A stretch of 60,275 nt of DNA, taken from assembly GCA_031180665.1 (NCBI GenBank), contig JAPSLP010000033.1:1-60275 (forward strand). The letters run 5' to 3'. Numbering within the stretch: position 1 is the first letter of the stretch; the number at the start of each line of letters is the position of its first letter. The notes under the pieces are model-generated. The model worked only from the letters and a program-made list of their open reading frames with translations. It made no database searches and was not told the origin of the DNA. This stretch comes from Cupriavidus sp. GTDB taxonomy: Bacteria > Pseudomonadota > Gammaproteobacteria > Burkholderiales > Burkholderiaceae. Below, in pieces: positions 8,788 through 16,462 of this stretch. Both the position numbers and the translations under genes were made by a program.

Positions 8788-9170
8788 GGGGATCGTTCCT
8801 TGTCGTGCCGCCCCCCCTTGGTCGGTCCGCCAGCAGCGCGCGCCACGACAGGGGGCGGGATGCCGGGCCGCGCGAAAACCACGCAAGCATAGTGCAAAGT
8901 CACGTGTTTGTTGGGAGCGGAATCGGCGCTGTCAGCGGCGTGCAAGGTTGATGACAGCCTGGTGTCAGAATGGGGGGCCGCTGCGGGGGAAAGACGCCGG
9001 AGCCCCGCCTGCGCGAGACGACATGAAGACGCTGCCCAGCGACCTTTTTTTACGTACTAGGGAGCATCCGTGAGGTTCCGAACCCAGGCGCCAAAGTTCT
9101 CGTTCTCGAATTCGTACAAGCCACGAGGCGCATCGGCGGGCGGCGTGGGCAAAGCGTCGAGCCGGGGCGC
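8788..9170. other. Intergenic region without a recognised gene
   Basis: 383 bp between the Fe-S subunit gene and the small membrane protein gene. It holds a run of seven T (about 9046-9052) after a GCTGCCCAGC sequence, which resembles a terminator only weakly because the loop would be two bases. No supported ORF, RNA or repeat is seen. Confidence 0.4.
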
Positions 9171-9581
9171 TCAGGCCATCGCGCTGCGCTGTCCTTGCGC
9201 GCGGCGCAGGCCCACCCACTGCAGGCACGCGAACACCGCCACGCCCCAGGCCTGCAGCAGCACGAAGGCGCTGCCCAGCCAGGTCGGCGACAGCCAGCCG
9301 GCCGCCAGCAGCAGCATGCAGTCGATCGCCCACAGCGCATTGCAGGCGATCACCGCCAGCACCAGCGCGCGCGGCATCGGGTTGCGCGTCGCCAGCAGGC
9401 CGACGATGGCGGCATAGGGCAGCAGCACCAGGCCGGCATAGCGCAGCCACGACGCCGGAATGGCGAACCAGTTCGACAGCACGTTGGCGTCGAACACCAT
9501 CAGCAGGCCCATCAGGCCGCTGACGATGGCGTCGGCGAGGAGGACATGGCGCAGCAGGCGGGTCGGTTGGACGGTTTGCAT
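9171..9581 (-). CDS. Small four-helix inner-membrane protein, function unknown
   Basis: 136-aa protein with four predicted membrane segments: LLADAIVSGLMGLLMVFDAN, YAGLVLLPYAAIVGLLAT, ALVLAVIACNALWAIDCMLLLAAGW and AFVLLQAWGVAVFACLQWVGL. It ends in a short basic tail. The start at 9581 is preceded by ACGGAG. No conserved catalytic motif is visible and the family was not recognised. It faces away from the GGDEF-EAL gene and is not in an obvious operon. Confidence 0.75.
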   Translation of the reverse strand: MQTVQPTRLLRHVLLADAIVSGLMGLLMVFDANVLSNWFAIPASWLRYAGLVLLPYAAIVGLLATRNPMPRALVLAVIACNALWAIDCMLLLAAGWLSPTWLGSAFVLLQAWGVAVFACLQWVGLRRAQGQRSAMA

Positions 9582-9597
9582 GGTCGATCTCCGTAGG

Positions 9598-9638
9598 GGT
9601 GAGGGAAAGGCGAAGGGAAAGGCGAAGGGAAAAGGAAC
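9598..9638. repeat. Short purine-rich direct repeat
   Basis: Three imperfect copies of a 12-bp unit like AGGCGAAGGGAA lie just upstream of the small membrane protein gene, on the strand opposite to it. Probably slippage-prone simple sequence; no function is evident. Confidence 0.6.
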
Positions 9639-9714
9639 GAAAGGGCTTGCGATGGCTTCATCATCGTCGCTGGCTGCGCGCAATGCGATGACCTGCAAGG
9701 TAATCGCCGCCAGA

Positions 9715-9769
9715 CCGCCACCGGACCGCCACCGGACCGCCACCGGACCGCCACCAGACCGCGCCGCCC
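9715..9769. repeat. Five tandem copies of an 11-bp unit
   Basis: CCGCCACCGGA repeated at 9715, 9726, 9737 and 9748 exactly, with a fifth copy at 9759 differing in one base; a partial unit precedes it. The unit is not a multiple of three and lies in the 416-bp gap between divergent genes (9582-9997). Copy-number change would alter promoter spacing. No other element was recognised in that gap. Confidence 0.9.
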
Positions 9770-9997
9770 CCTACCTCAAAACGCCCCCGAACGCCATCCC
9801 CAAATGCGCCCCGACTTCGCGCCTTATCGGCGCTTGGCTGACATCGACCTGACGCTATAGTCGCCCGATGCTGCCGGACCCGCGTCCGGCATGGCCCCCC
9901 GTTGCCCGGCACCGCGCCCGATGGCACGGGATGCCCCTTGGCCTCGCACCCTGTCCGCCCGTCGCCGGCACCACGCCATGCGCCAACACACGTTTCC

Positions 9998-12900
9998 ATG
10001 ATGTCCGCTCAGGAAGCTCCGCCCCTGCCCGCCCTGCCCCGCTGGCAGCGCGTATCGCTTGCGTCCGCGCTGTTCTTCCTGCTGGCGATCGCCGGCATCG
10101 CGCTGACGCGCTATCCCGGCAACGCCGCCATCGTCTGGCTGGCCACCGCCTTCGGCGCGGGCGTGGCGCTGCATCAGAGGCCGCGCGAGCGTGCCTGGAT
10201 GCTGGCCGGCATGCTGGCGGCGGGCATTGCCGCCAACGCGATGTTCGGCGACCCCTGGTGGCTGGCGGTGGCGCTGGGCGCCTCCAATATCGCCGAGATC
10301 CTGTTCGTCGCGTGGCTGGCGCCGAGCATCAGCGGCGGGGTCGGCCGGGCCAGTGCGGTGCCGCTGGCCCGCTTCGCGCTGATGCTCGGGGCGACCTGCA
10401 CGCTGGCTCCGGTGATCGGCGCCACCCTCGGCGCCGCCGCCATCTCGAGCGCCTATGGCCGACCCTTCGGCGACATCTGGACGACCTGGTGGAGCGCCGA
10501 CGCAATGGGCATGCTGATGCTGGTGCCGCTGTCGGTCACCTACTCGCGCGAGCGCCTGCGCGACACCTTCCCCCGCACGCGGCTGTCGCGCGTGGCCGGG
10601 CTGCTCCTGTTGACGGCCACGGTCGGTGGCCTGGCCGTGCTGCAAACCCACGACCCGTTCGGCGTGCTGTCGCTGCCGCTGGTCGTCGCCGCGCTGTTCA
10701 CCAACCCCTTCGCCACCGCACTGCTGACGCTGCTGTCGATGCTGGTCACGGTGATGCTCGGACTGGCTGCGGCACAGGCGGGCCTGGTCGACGCGCCGCA
10801 GTTCCTGTCCCACGCGATGAAGCTGTCGACCAGCCTGATTCTGGTGTTCCCGGTCTGCATCGCCTATCTGAGCGAGCAGAATCGCCGCGACCGCACCGAG
10901 CTGCGCAGCAGCGAACGGCGCTTCCGGCAGGCGATGCAGCATTCGGCGATCGGCATGGCGCTGGTCAGTCTCGATGGCCGCTGGCAGCAGGTCAACCGCG
11001 CGATCTGCGAGCTGTTCGGCTACAGCGCCACCGAGCTGGGCCACATTCCCTTCCAGGACATCACGCACCCCGACGACCTCGCCGCCGATCTGTGGCAGCT
11101 CGAACGGCTGGTCGCCGGCGAGATCGACAGCTACCGGATGGAGAAGCGCTACCGCCGCAAGGACGGCCGCTTCATCTGGACGCTGCTGGCGGTGTCGCTG
11201 GTACGCGACGAGGCCAGCGGCGCGCCGCTGTATTTCATCGCGCAGGTCGAGGACATCCACGAACACAAGATCGCGCAGCAGCAGCTCGAAGCGATGTCGC
11301 GGCGCACCGAGCTGGCGGTCGAAGCGGGCCGGGTCGGCATCTGGGAATGGGACATCGCCGCCGGCACGCTGTCGTGGGACCGCCGCATGCACGCGCTGCA
11401 CGGCACCGCCGCCGCCGACGGGGCGCCGGACCTGGACGGCTGGATCGCGATGGTGCATCCCGACGACGTCGTGCGCGCCCGGCACCAGATGCGCCAGGCG
11501 GTCAAGGGCACGCAGCCCTTCGATACCCAGTATCGGATCCTGCGGCCCGACGGCCAGGTGCGGCATATCCGCGCGATGGCGGTGGTCTCGCGCGCCGACG
11601 ACGGCACGGCCCTGTCGATGGTCGGCACCAACTGGGACATCACCGAGCACCATCGGCTGACCGAGGCGCTGTTCGAGGAGAAGGAGCGCCTGCATATCAC
11701 GCTGCGATCGATCGGCGATGCGGTGATCTGCACCGACGCGTCGCTGCGCATCACCTTCATCAATCCGATCGCCGAGCAGCTGACCGGCTGGACCATGGCC
11801 GAGGCCGACGGCCGGCCGCTCGCCAAGGTCTTCCACGTGGTCGACGAGACCACCGGCAAGCCGATTCCCTGCCCGGTCGCCAAGTGCCTGCAGACGCTGC
11901 GGCCGGTCTATCTGGAAGACGGCGCGGTGCTGATCAGCCGCCATGGCGAGCGCCACGACGTGCAGGATTCCGCCGCGCCGGTGCTGACCCCGCGCGGCGA
12001 CGTGATCGGCGCGGTGCTGGTGTTCCAGGACATCACCACGGCACGCGCGCTGCAGCGAAAGCTCGAGCATTCGGCGATGCACGATGCGCTGACCGGGCTG
12101 CCCAACCGCATCTGGTTCGAGCAGCGCCTGCGCGAGGCCTGCGAATCGGCGCGCCAGTTCGATCAGCACCATGCGCTGTGCTTCATCGACCTGGACCGCT
12201 TCAAGATCGTCAACGATACCGCCGGCCATGCCGCTGGCGACGTGCTGCTGCGCGAGCTGGGCCATGTGATCCGCAGCCAGGTGCGCCCCGACGACCTGCT
12301 GGCGCGCCTGGGCGGCGACGAATTCGCGCTGCTGCTGCGCAATTGCTCGGTGGACCAGGGCGAGCGCGTCTGCCTGAAGGTCATCGACGCGATCCGCGCC
12401 CGGCGTTTCCCGTGGGAAGGCCGCGTCTACGATGTCGGCGCCAGTGTCGGCATCACGGCGATCGACCGCGAGGCGCCGCCGCTGGGCGAGCTGATGAGCC
12501 GCGCCGATGTGGCCTGCTACGCCGCCAAGGCGGCGGGCCGCAACCGCGTCTCGGTCTATCGCCGCGACGAGAGCGATGCGCGCCGCCACCATCGCGAGCT
12601 GCAGGTCGCCGCGGGCATCCATTCAGCGCTCGAGGCCAACCGCTTCCGGCTGTTCGCGCAGGAGATCCGCGCGCTGACGCGCGAGTCCGGCTCCACGCCT
12701 CCCGCCTTGCCGCCCGCGAGCCATATCGAAATCCTGGTGCGCATGGTCGACGAGCACGGCAGCCTGGTGATGCCCGGCGCCTTCATCCCCGCGGCCGAGC
12801 GCTACGACCTGATGGGCCATGTCGATCGCTGGGTCATCCAGCATGTGCTGCGCGATTTCGGCGCGCGGCTGCTGGCGGTGCCAGGGCTGTCGGTGTCGAT

Positions 12901-13417
12901 CAACCTGTCGGCCAATTCGCTGGGCGAGCCCTTCCTGCTGCCCTTCCTGCATGCCGAGCTGTCGAACTCGGTGCTGCCGGCCAGCCGCATTCGCCTGGAA
13001 ATCACCGAGACCGCGCTGATCAACAACATGGCCGCGGCCAACCGGCTGGTCGCCGACATGCGCAAGGCCGGCTGCACCATGGCGCTGGACGACTTTGGCG
13101 CCGGCCTGTCGTCGTTCGCCTATCTGAAGCAGTTCCCCGTCGACTACCTGAAGATCGATGGCAGCTTCATCCGGCATCTGGCGGCCAGCGCCGTGGATCG
13201 CGAGATCGTCAGTTCGATCAACGACATCGGGCACCGGCTCGGCATCCGCACCGTGGCCGAATCGGTCGAGGACGAGGCGACGCTGGACGTGCTGCGCGAG
13301 ATCGGCGTGGACTATGCGCAGGGGTATGCGATCGGCCGGCCGATGCCGCTGGAGGACTACCTGGCGCGCTGCGCGAGCGGCGTGCCAGGCGAGACGGTCC
13401 AGGGCCAGCCGAAGTAG
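9998..13417 (+). CDS. Membrane MASE1-PAS-PAS-PAS-GGDEF-EAL cyclic-di-GMP protein
   Basis: 1139-aa signalling protein. Residues 1-290 form an eight-helix MASE1-like membrane sensor; then three PAS/PAC segments (about 305-690), GGDEF (about 700-860) and EAL (about 870-1125). The GGDEF active site is intact (RLGGDEFALLLR, about 770). The EAL domain keeps DDFGAGLSSFAYLKQFPVDYLKIDGSFI-type loop residues (near 1031), but the signature Glu motif reads EIL in HIEILVRM (about 911). It may make and/or cleave c-di-GMP. The ATG at 9998 is preferred because upstream TTG/GTG starts would add a proline-rich tail; no clear ribosome site. Confidence 0.9.
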   Translation: MMSAQEAPPLPALPRWQRVSLASALFFLLAIAGIALTRYPGNAAIVWLATAFGAGVALHQRPRERAWMLAGMLAAGIAANAMFGDPWWLAVALGASNIAEILFVAWLAPSISGGVGRASAVPLARFALMLGATCTLAPVIGATLGAAAISSAYGRPFGDIWTTWWSADAMGMLMLVPLSVTYSRERLRDTFPRTRLSRVAGLLLLTATVGGLAVLQTHDPFGVLSLPLVVAALFTNPFATALLTLLSMLVTVMLGLAAAQAGLVDAPQFLSHAMKLSTSLILVFPVCIAYLSEQNRRDRTELRSSERRFRQAMQHSAIGMALVSLDGRWQQVNRAICELFGYSATELGHIPFQDITHPDDLAADLWQLERLVAGEIDSYRMEKRYRRKDGRFIWTLLAVSLVRDEASGAPLYFIAQVEDIHEHKIAQQQLEAMSRRTELAVEAGRVGIWEWDIAAGTLSWDRRMHALHGTAAADGAPDLDGWIAMVHPDDVVRARHQMRQAVKGTQPFDTQYRILRPDGQVRHIRAMAVVSRADDGTALSMVGTNWDITEHHRLTEALFEEKERLHITLRSIGDAVICTDASLRITFINPIAEQLTGWTMAEADGRPLAKVFHVVDETTGKPIPCPVAKCLQTLRPVYLEDGAVLISRHGERHDVQDSAAPVLTPRGDVIGAVLVFQDITTARALQRKLEHSAMHDALTGLPNRIWFEQRLREACESARQFDQHHALCFIDLDRFKIVNDTAGHAAGDVLLRELGHVIRSQVRPDDLLARLGGDEFALLLRNCSVDQGERVCLKVIDAIRARRFPWEGRVYDVGASVGITAIDREAPPLGELMSRADVACYAAKAAGRNRVSVYRRDESDARRHHRELQVAAGIHSALEANRFRLFAQEIRALTRESGSTPPALPPASHIEILVRMVDEHGSLVMPGAFIPAAERYDLMGHVDRWVIQHVLRDFGARLLAVPGLSVSINLSANSLGEPFLLPFLHAELSNSVLPASRIRLEITETALINNMAAANRLVADMRKAGCTMALDDFGAGLSSFAYLKQFPVDYLKIDGSFIRHLAASAVDREIVSSINDIGHRLGIRTVAESVEDEATLDVLREIGVDYAQGYAIGRPMPLEDYLARCASGVPGETVQGQPK

Positions 13418-13443
13418 CGCCAGGCCGCCACTAACCGGCGGGC

Positions 13444-15201
13444 TCAGCCGGCACTGGCGTCATCGGCCATCCGGTGCAGCAGCGGCACGCGGGCGTCCTC
13501 GTGCGCATCGCGTTGCGCGTCGTCCGGTGCCTGCGCCCCGGACTCCGACGCGCCATCGGCATCGCGCGTCGGCGCAGCCTGCTGTTCGCCCGCCGGATCG
13601 ATACAGCGGCCGTCGAGATGACGCAGCACCAGCTTGAGGGCCACCCGGCATTGCTCGGGCGTCTGGGCGGTCTCGATCGCGGCCACCACTTCGGCATCGG
13701 CACCGAGCGTGCGCATCAGCGCGCGGGCCAGGCTGCGCTCGGCCAGCGCCTGCGCGGAACCGCGCGCCTGCAGATGACGCATCACGCTCGCGGCGATCAG
13801 ATGCCGGTGTTCGGCCACGTTGGTGGCATCGATCTGCGCGCAGGCCGTGCCGATGGCCTTGTCGGTGGCCGCGTCGTCGCCTGCGGCAGGCAGCAGCGCC
13901 TGCCTGGCTGTCAGTGCGGCGGCCTCCAGCGCGCGGCGGCGCTTGACCCAGTTCATCATCGTGTAGCCCGCGAAGCCGAGCCAGCACAGCCCCAAGGCCC
14001 CGCCGACCACAAGCAGCCCCATGCCGGCCGTTGCCACGCTCACCGTGGTCAACGCGGCCACCGTCAGCCCGAGCACGGCGCCGTTGACGCACAGCGTGCC
14101 GGCGCCGTACGCGATGCGCAGGCCGGCTCTTTTGGCGTCCTTATCCACCAAATCGATCGCCTCGCCAAGCCGATGGTCGCAGTACTGCATCACGTTGCGA
14201 TAGAACTCCGTCGTCTGCCGCAGTTGCGCGGGGTCGGCCTCGCCGACGATGCCCTGCTGTCGCTTGGACAGCGGCTGCGCATTGCAGACGGTGGCCGCGG
14301 GCCCGTTGCGCTCCAGGCCGGCCAGGGCGGTGGCCAGCGGCGAACACCGCAGGACATCTCGCCACCGATGCAACGCCGCGCGCTGTTTGCGCGAGTCGCG
14401 CGACTGCACGACACCGGTGACGATATGGGCCGTCGACATGGCCACCGACGCGGCGCACCCTGCGATGCCCGTCCAGGGCAAGGCCGCGGCCATCGCGGGG
14501 AGCGCGCGGTTGAGCACCTGGATTCCGCCGAGCGCGGCGGCCACGCCCTGCACCACGCCGTCGCGCGACAGCGTCGTCGCGCTGGCGAACAGCTTGCCGT
14601 CGCTGTCACCGCGTTCGGCCTGCGCGTGGCGATGCACGAGGAAGGCGTCGAGCCTGCCGTCCTCGCGCAGGGCTTGCCGCTGCTGCCGCCGCATCGCGCG
14701 CTCGGCAGGCACCGCCGCCTCGGTGCGCGAGGCCGCCAGCTGGCGCAGCGCCGCTTCGCATCGCGTGTGGCCGGCGTCGGTGTCCCTGATGCGCTTGTCC
14801 AGACGGCTGCGCTTGCGCACCACCCTGGCGAATCGTGCCATCGCCACGCCCCCCTCCACCGTCGCCAGCACTGGCATCGCGGCCCCCAGGCGGAAGCTCA
14901 TCGTGGCCAGTACGCCCGCGCTCGCGCCGTCGCGCAGGATGGCGGGCAGTTGCGCGCCGCGCAACCCTGTCAGGGCGGCCACCGCCAACGCCCATAGTGG
15001 ATAAAGCACCCGTTCGATGTTGCCGAGCAGCCCGATCGGCTTGGTGGCCTTGTCGGCGGTGATGCGGCAGAGCGTGTCGCCGAGCACGACGGCCTGCGCG
15101 CCGGTCGTGCCGCCGGCCGAAGGCTTCGGCAACGGCGCCTGCCCCAATGGGGTCGTCAGCGGTGAGCTAGTGAAAGAAGTGGCAAAGCCGGTTAGAGGCA
15201 T
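13444..15201 (-). CDS. Unrecognised 585-aa protein with a central membrane-like hydrophobic region
   Basis: I do not recognise this family. The N-terminus (MPLTGFATSFTSSPLTTPLG) is rich in Ser, Thr and Pro and has no signal peptide. The middle is Ala/Arg rich and probably helical. A strongly hydrophobic double segment (about residues 364-417: GAVLGLTVAALTTVSVATAG, then GLLVVGGALGLCWLGFAGYT) could span or insert into a membrane. The C-terminus is helical with an acidic tail. The start at 15201 has GGGGAAG upstream. It is convergent with the GGDEF-EAL gene. The N-terminal composition resembles secreted effectors, but no secretion genes are nearby, so this is weak. Confidence 0.6.
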   Translation of the reverse strand: MPLTGFATSFTSSPLTTPLGQAPLPKPSAGGTTGAQAVVLGDTLCRITADKATKPIGLLGNIERVLYPLWALAVAALTGLRGAQLPAILRDGASAGVLATMSFRLGAAMPVLATVEGGVAMARFARVVRKRSRLDKRIRDTDAGHTRCEAALRQLAASRTEAAVPAERAMRRQQRQALREDGRLDAFLVHRHAQAERGDSDGKLFASATTLSRDGVVQGVAAALGGIQVLNRALPAMAAALPWTGIAGCAASVAMSTAHIVTGVVQSRDSRKQRAALHRWRDVLRCSPLATALAGLERNGPAATVCNAQPLSKRQQGIVGEADPAQLRQTTEFYRNVMQYCDHRLGEAIDLVDKDAKRAGLRIAYGAGTLCVNGAVLGLTVAALTTVSVATAGMGLLVVGGALGLCWLGFAGYTMMNWVKRRRALEAAALTARQALLPAAGDDAATDKAIGTACAQIDATNVAEHRHLIAASVMRHLQARGSAQALAERSLARALMRTLGADAEVVAAIETAQTPEQCRVALKLVLRHLDGRCIDPAGEQQAAPTRDADGASESGAQAPDDAQRDAHEDARVPLLHRMADDASAG

Positions 15202-15533
15202 GATGGTCTTCCCCGCAACGGTCGCCCGCGTCGGCAGGCGACACATCGCAAATGCACAGCAGACACAGGACCGACGCACCGGATGGTGCGGCGCACTATC
15301 GAACTCGAGATGGCGGGAAATGTACGACGTGTGCAACTGCAAAAGTCACGCGGAATGCGTGCTTTTTTAGTTTCCGGGCAAGCGAATTGGAAGGACCGCG
15401 CCTCGATCTTGATCCGCAACGGTGGGAGGGCATCGTGCGTGAACGCACAGAGACCGGGAGTGCGGCGTCGCTACGCTGGGCCAACGCCCGCCCGCGCCCA
15501 TCCGCGCTATCGAAAAAAACAGGAGACCGCGCC
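15202..15533. other. Intergenic region between the unknown protein and the cupin gene
   Basis: 332 bp with somewhat lower GC than its surroundings, including short A and T runs near 15360 and 15515. It must hold the divergent promoters of both flanking genes. I could not choose a convincing -35/-10 pair. No other feature is seen. Confidence 0.35.
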
Positions 15534-16046
15534 ATGCCGCCACGCAGGTCCGCCCCCGCTCTGGACGCCCGCACCGAAGGCGTGTTCAGCCGCGTCGACG
15601 CGATGACGCTGGAGGACTGCCCCATCGACTCCGGGTGGGTGCGCGCCGGCCGGCCGCAGGCGCGCGCCGCGACCCATGCGATGGCGCGCGACGGACTGTC
15701 CTCGACCCATCTGTGGGAATGCAGCGCCGGCGCCTTCGCCTGGCGCTTCAGCGTCGAGGAGACCGTGCTGATCCTCGACGGCGAGGTGCGCGTGACCAGC
15801 CCCGGCGGACAGGTGCGCACGCTGCGGGCCGGCGACGTGGGGCATTTCCCCGCGCATACGACATGGCTGTGGGAAGTCGACCGCCATGTGCGCAAGATCG
15901 CCTTCTGCCGGCGCGAGGTGCCCTGGCCCTTGAGGCTGGCCACGCGGGCGCTGGATCGGCTGCTCGAACGCGCCCGGGCGCTGAAGGCAGCCGGCGCCGC
16001 GTGGCGGCGAGGCGGTCGCGACGCGCAGATGTCGTCGGCGCCTTGA
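15534..16046 (+). CDS. Cupin-domain protein
   Basis: 170-aa protein with a single cupin barrel (about residues 60-130). It contains the WECSAGAFAWRFSVEETVLILDGEV-type block with EE before a LDGEVRVTSPGG strand pair, then LRAGDVGHFPAHTTWLW. This matches the Cupin_3/ureidoglycine-hydrolase-like group. The usual metal-binding His set is not obvious. The ATG at 15534 follows AGGAG at 7 nt. The C-terminus is Arg/Ala rich. Role unknown; it is not clearly in an operon with dctA, whose own promoter lies between them. Confidence 0.75.
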   Translation: MPPRRSAPALDARTEGVFSRVDAMTLEDCPIDSGWVRAGRPQARAATHAMARDGLSSTHLWECSAGAFAWRFSVEETVLILDGEVRVTSPGGQVRTLRAGDVGHFPAHTTWLWEVDRHVRKIAFCRREVPWPLRLATRALDRLLERARALKAAGAAWRRGGRDAQMSSAP

Positions 16047-16069
16047 GGCCGTCCGAGGGCTGACGCGTC

Positions 16070-16085
16070 GTTCGGAAATCCGAAC
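16070..16085. promoter_or_regulatory. Upstream operator palindrome 1 of dctA (probable DctD site)
   Basis: Perfect palindrome GTTCGG-AAAT-CCGAAC. A near-identical copy is at 16104-16118. Both lie about 75-120 bp before the sigma54 promoter, the normal place for an enhancer-binding activator such as DctD, which is encoded downstream (19991-21319). Assignment to DctD is inference. Confidence 0.75.
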
Positions 16086-16103
16086 ACGCCTGCGGCACGC
16101 ACG

Positions 16104-16118
16104 CTCGGAAATCCGAAC
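16104..16118. promoter_or_regulatory. Upstream operator palindrome 2 of dctA (probable DctD site)
   Basis: CTCGGAAATCCGAAC, differing from palindrome 1 only at the outermost left bases. The centres of the two sites are about 34 bp apart, close to three helical turns, which fits cooperative binding of two activator dimers on one DNA face. Confidence 0.75.
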
Positions 16119-16189
16119 GCAGCCCTCCGGGCGCCAAACTTTTCCCTTTCGGTTCAAGCACTTGCAGGCCCTCATCGGCCATCGCAAGC

Positions 16190-16204
16190 TGGCACGCCTC
16201 GTGC
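16190..16204 (+). promoter_or_regulatory. Sigma54 (RpoN) promoter of dctA
   Basis: TGGCACGCCTCGTGC has the invariant GG (-24) and GC (-12) with 10 bp between them, close to consensus TGGCACG-N4-TTGC. It lies downstream of two operator palindromes and upstream of dctA, giving a complete sigma54 enhancer layout. The transcript leader to the dctA start would be about 245 nt. Confidence 0.85.
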
Positions 16205-16266
16205 GAACTAGGCCCCATCTATAGCGCCGCCGCCCCCGGCTGCGCCACAACGATGGAGGAAACGAC

Positions 16267-16335
16267 ATGGCTGCCCCGACCCTGCCCGCCCGGCCCACAC
16301 AGCGCCCCCGACTGCGTCTGCGCCTGTTGCCCTGA
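16267..16335 (+). CDS. Possible 22-aa leader peptide upstream of dctA
   Basis: Short frame MAAPTLPARPTQRPRLRLRL plus two residues, then TGA. Its ATG follows GGAGGAAACGAC, the best ribosome site in the dctA leader and far better than that of dctA itself. It lies between the sigma54 promoter and the transporter start. The peptide is Pro/Arg/Leu rich. It could be a regulatory leader whose translation affects dctA, or a chance ORF. Confidence 0.4.
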   Translation: MAAPTLPARPTQRPRLRLRLLP

Positions 16336-16462
16336 AGCGGGCCCGCGCCGTCGCACGGGCGCCCCGGCGTCCGTCGACCTGTGCGGGGCGGTATGCCGCC
16401 TTGCGCGTCTTTCGTTTCCCAAGCTGTCCGGCCGGCGCCGGACGCCTCAGGTTTGAATCACG

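Noticed and set aside
9030..9055. Terminator with T7 tract
   Set aside because: The possible stem is only five pairs with a two-base loop, and no plus-strand gene ends upstream.
9824..12622. 932-codon open frame antisense to the GGDEF-EAL gene, and similar long frames such as 1898-3808, 5853-8264, 47788-51018 and 54030-57665
   Set aside because: They mirror real genes in high-GC DNA, have Arg/Ala/His-rich low-complexity translations and no family motif, while the opposite strand encodes recognisable enzymes.
16253..16456. 67-aa ORF starting MEETTW before dctA
   Set aside because: Its start lies inside the ribosome site of the 22-aa frame, it runs past the region with Cys/Arg/Pro-rich sequence, and it has no ribosome site of its own.
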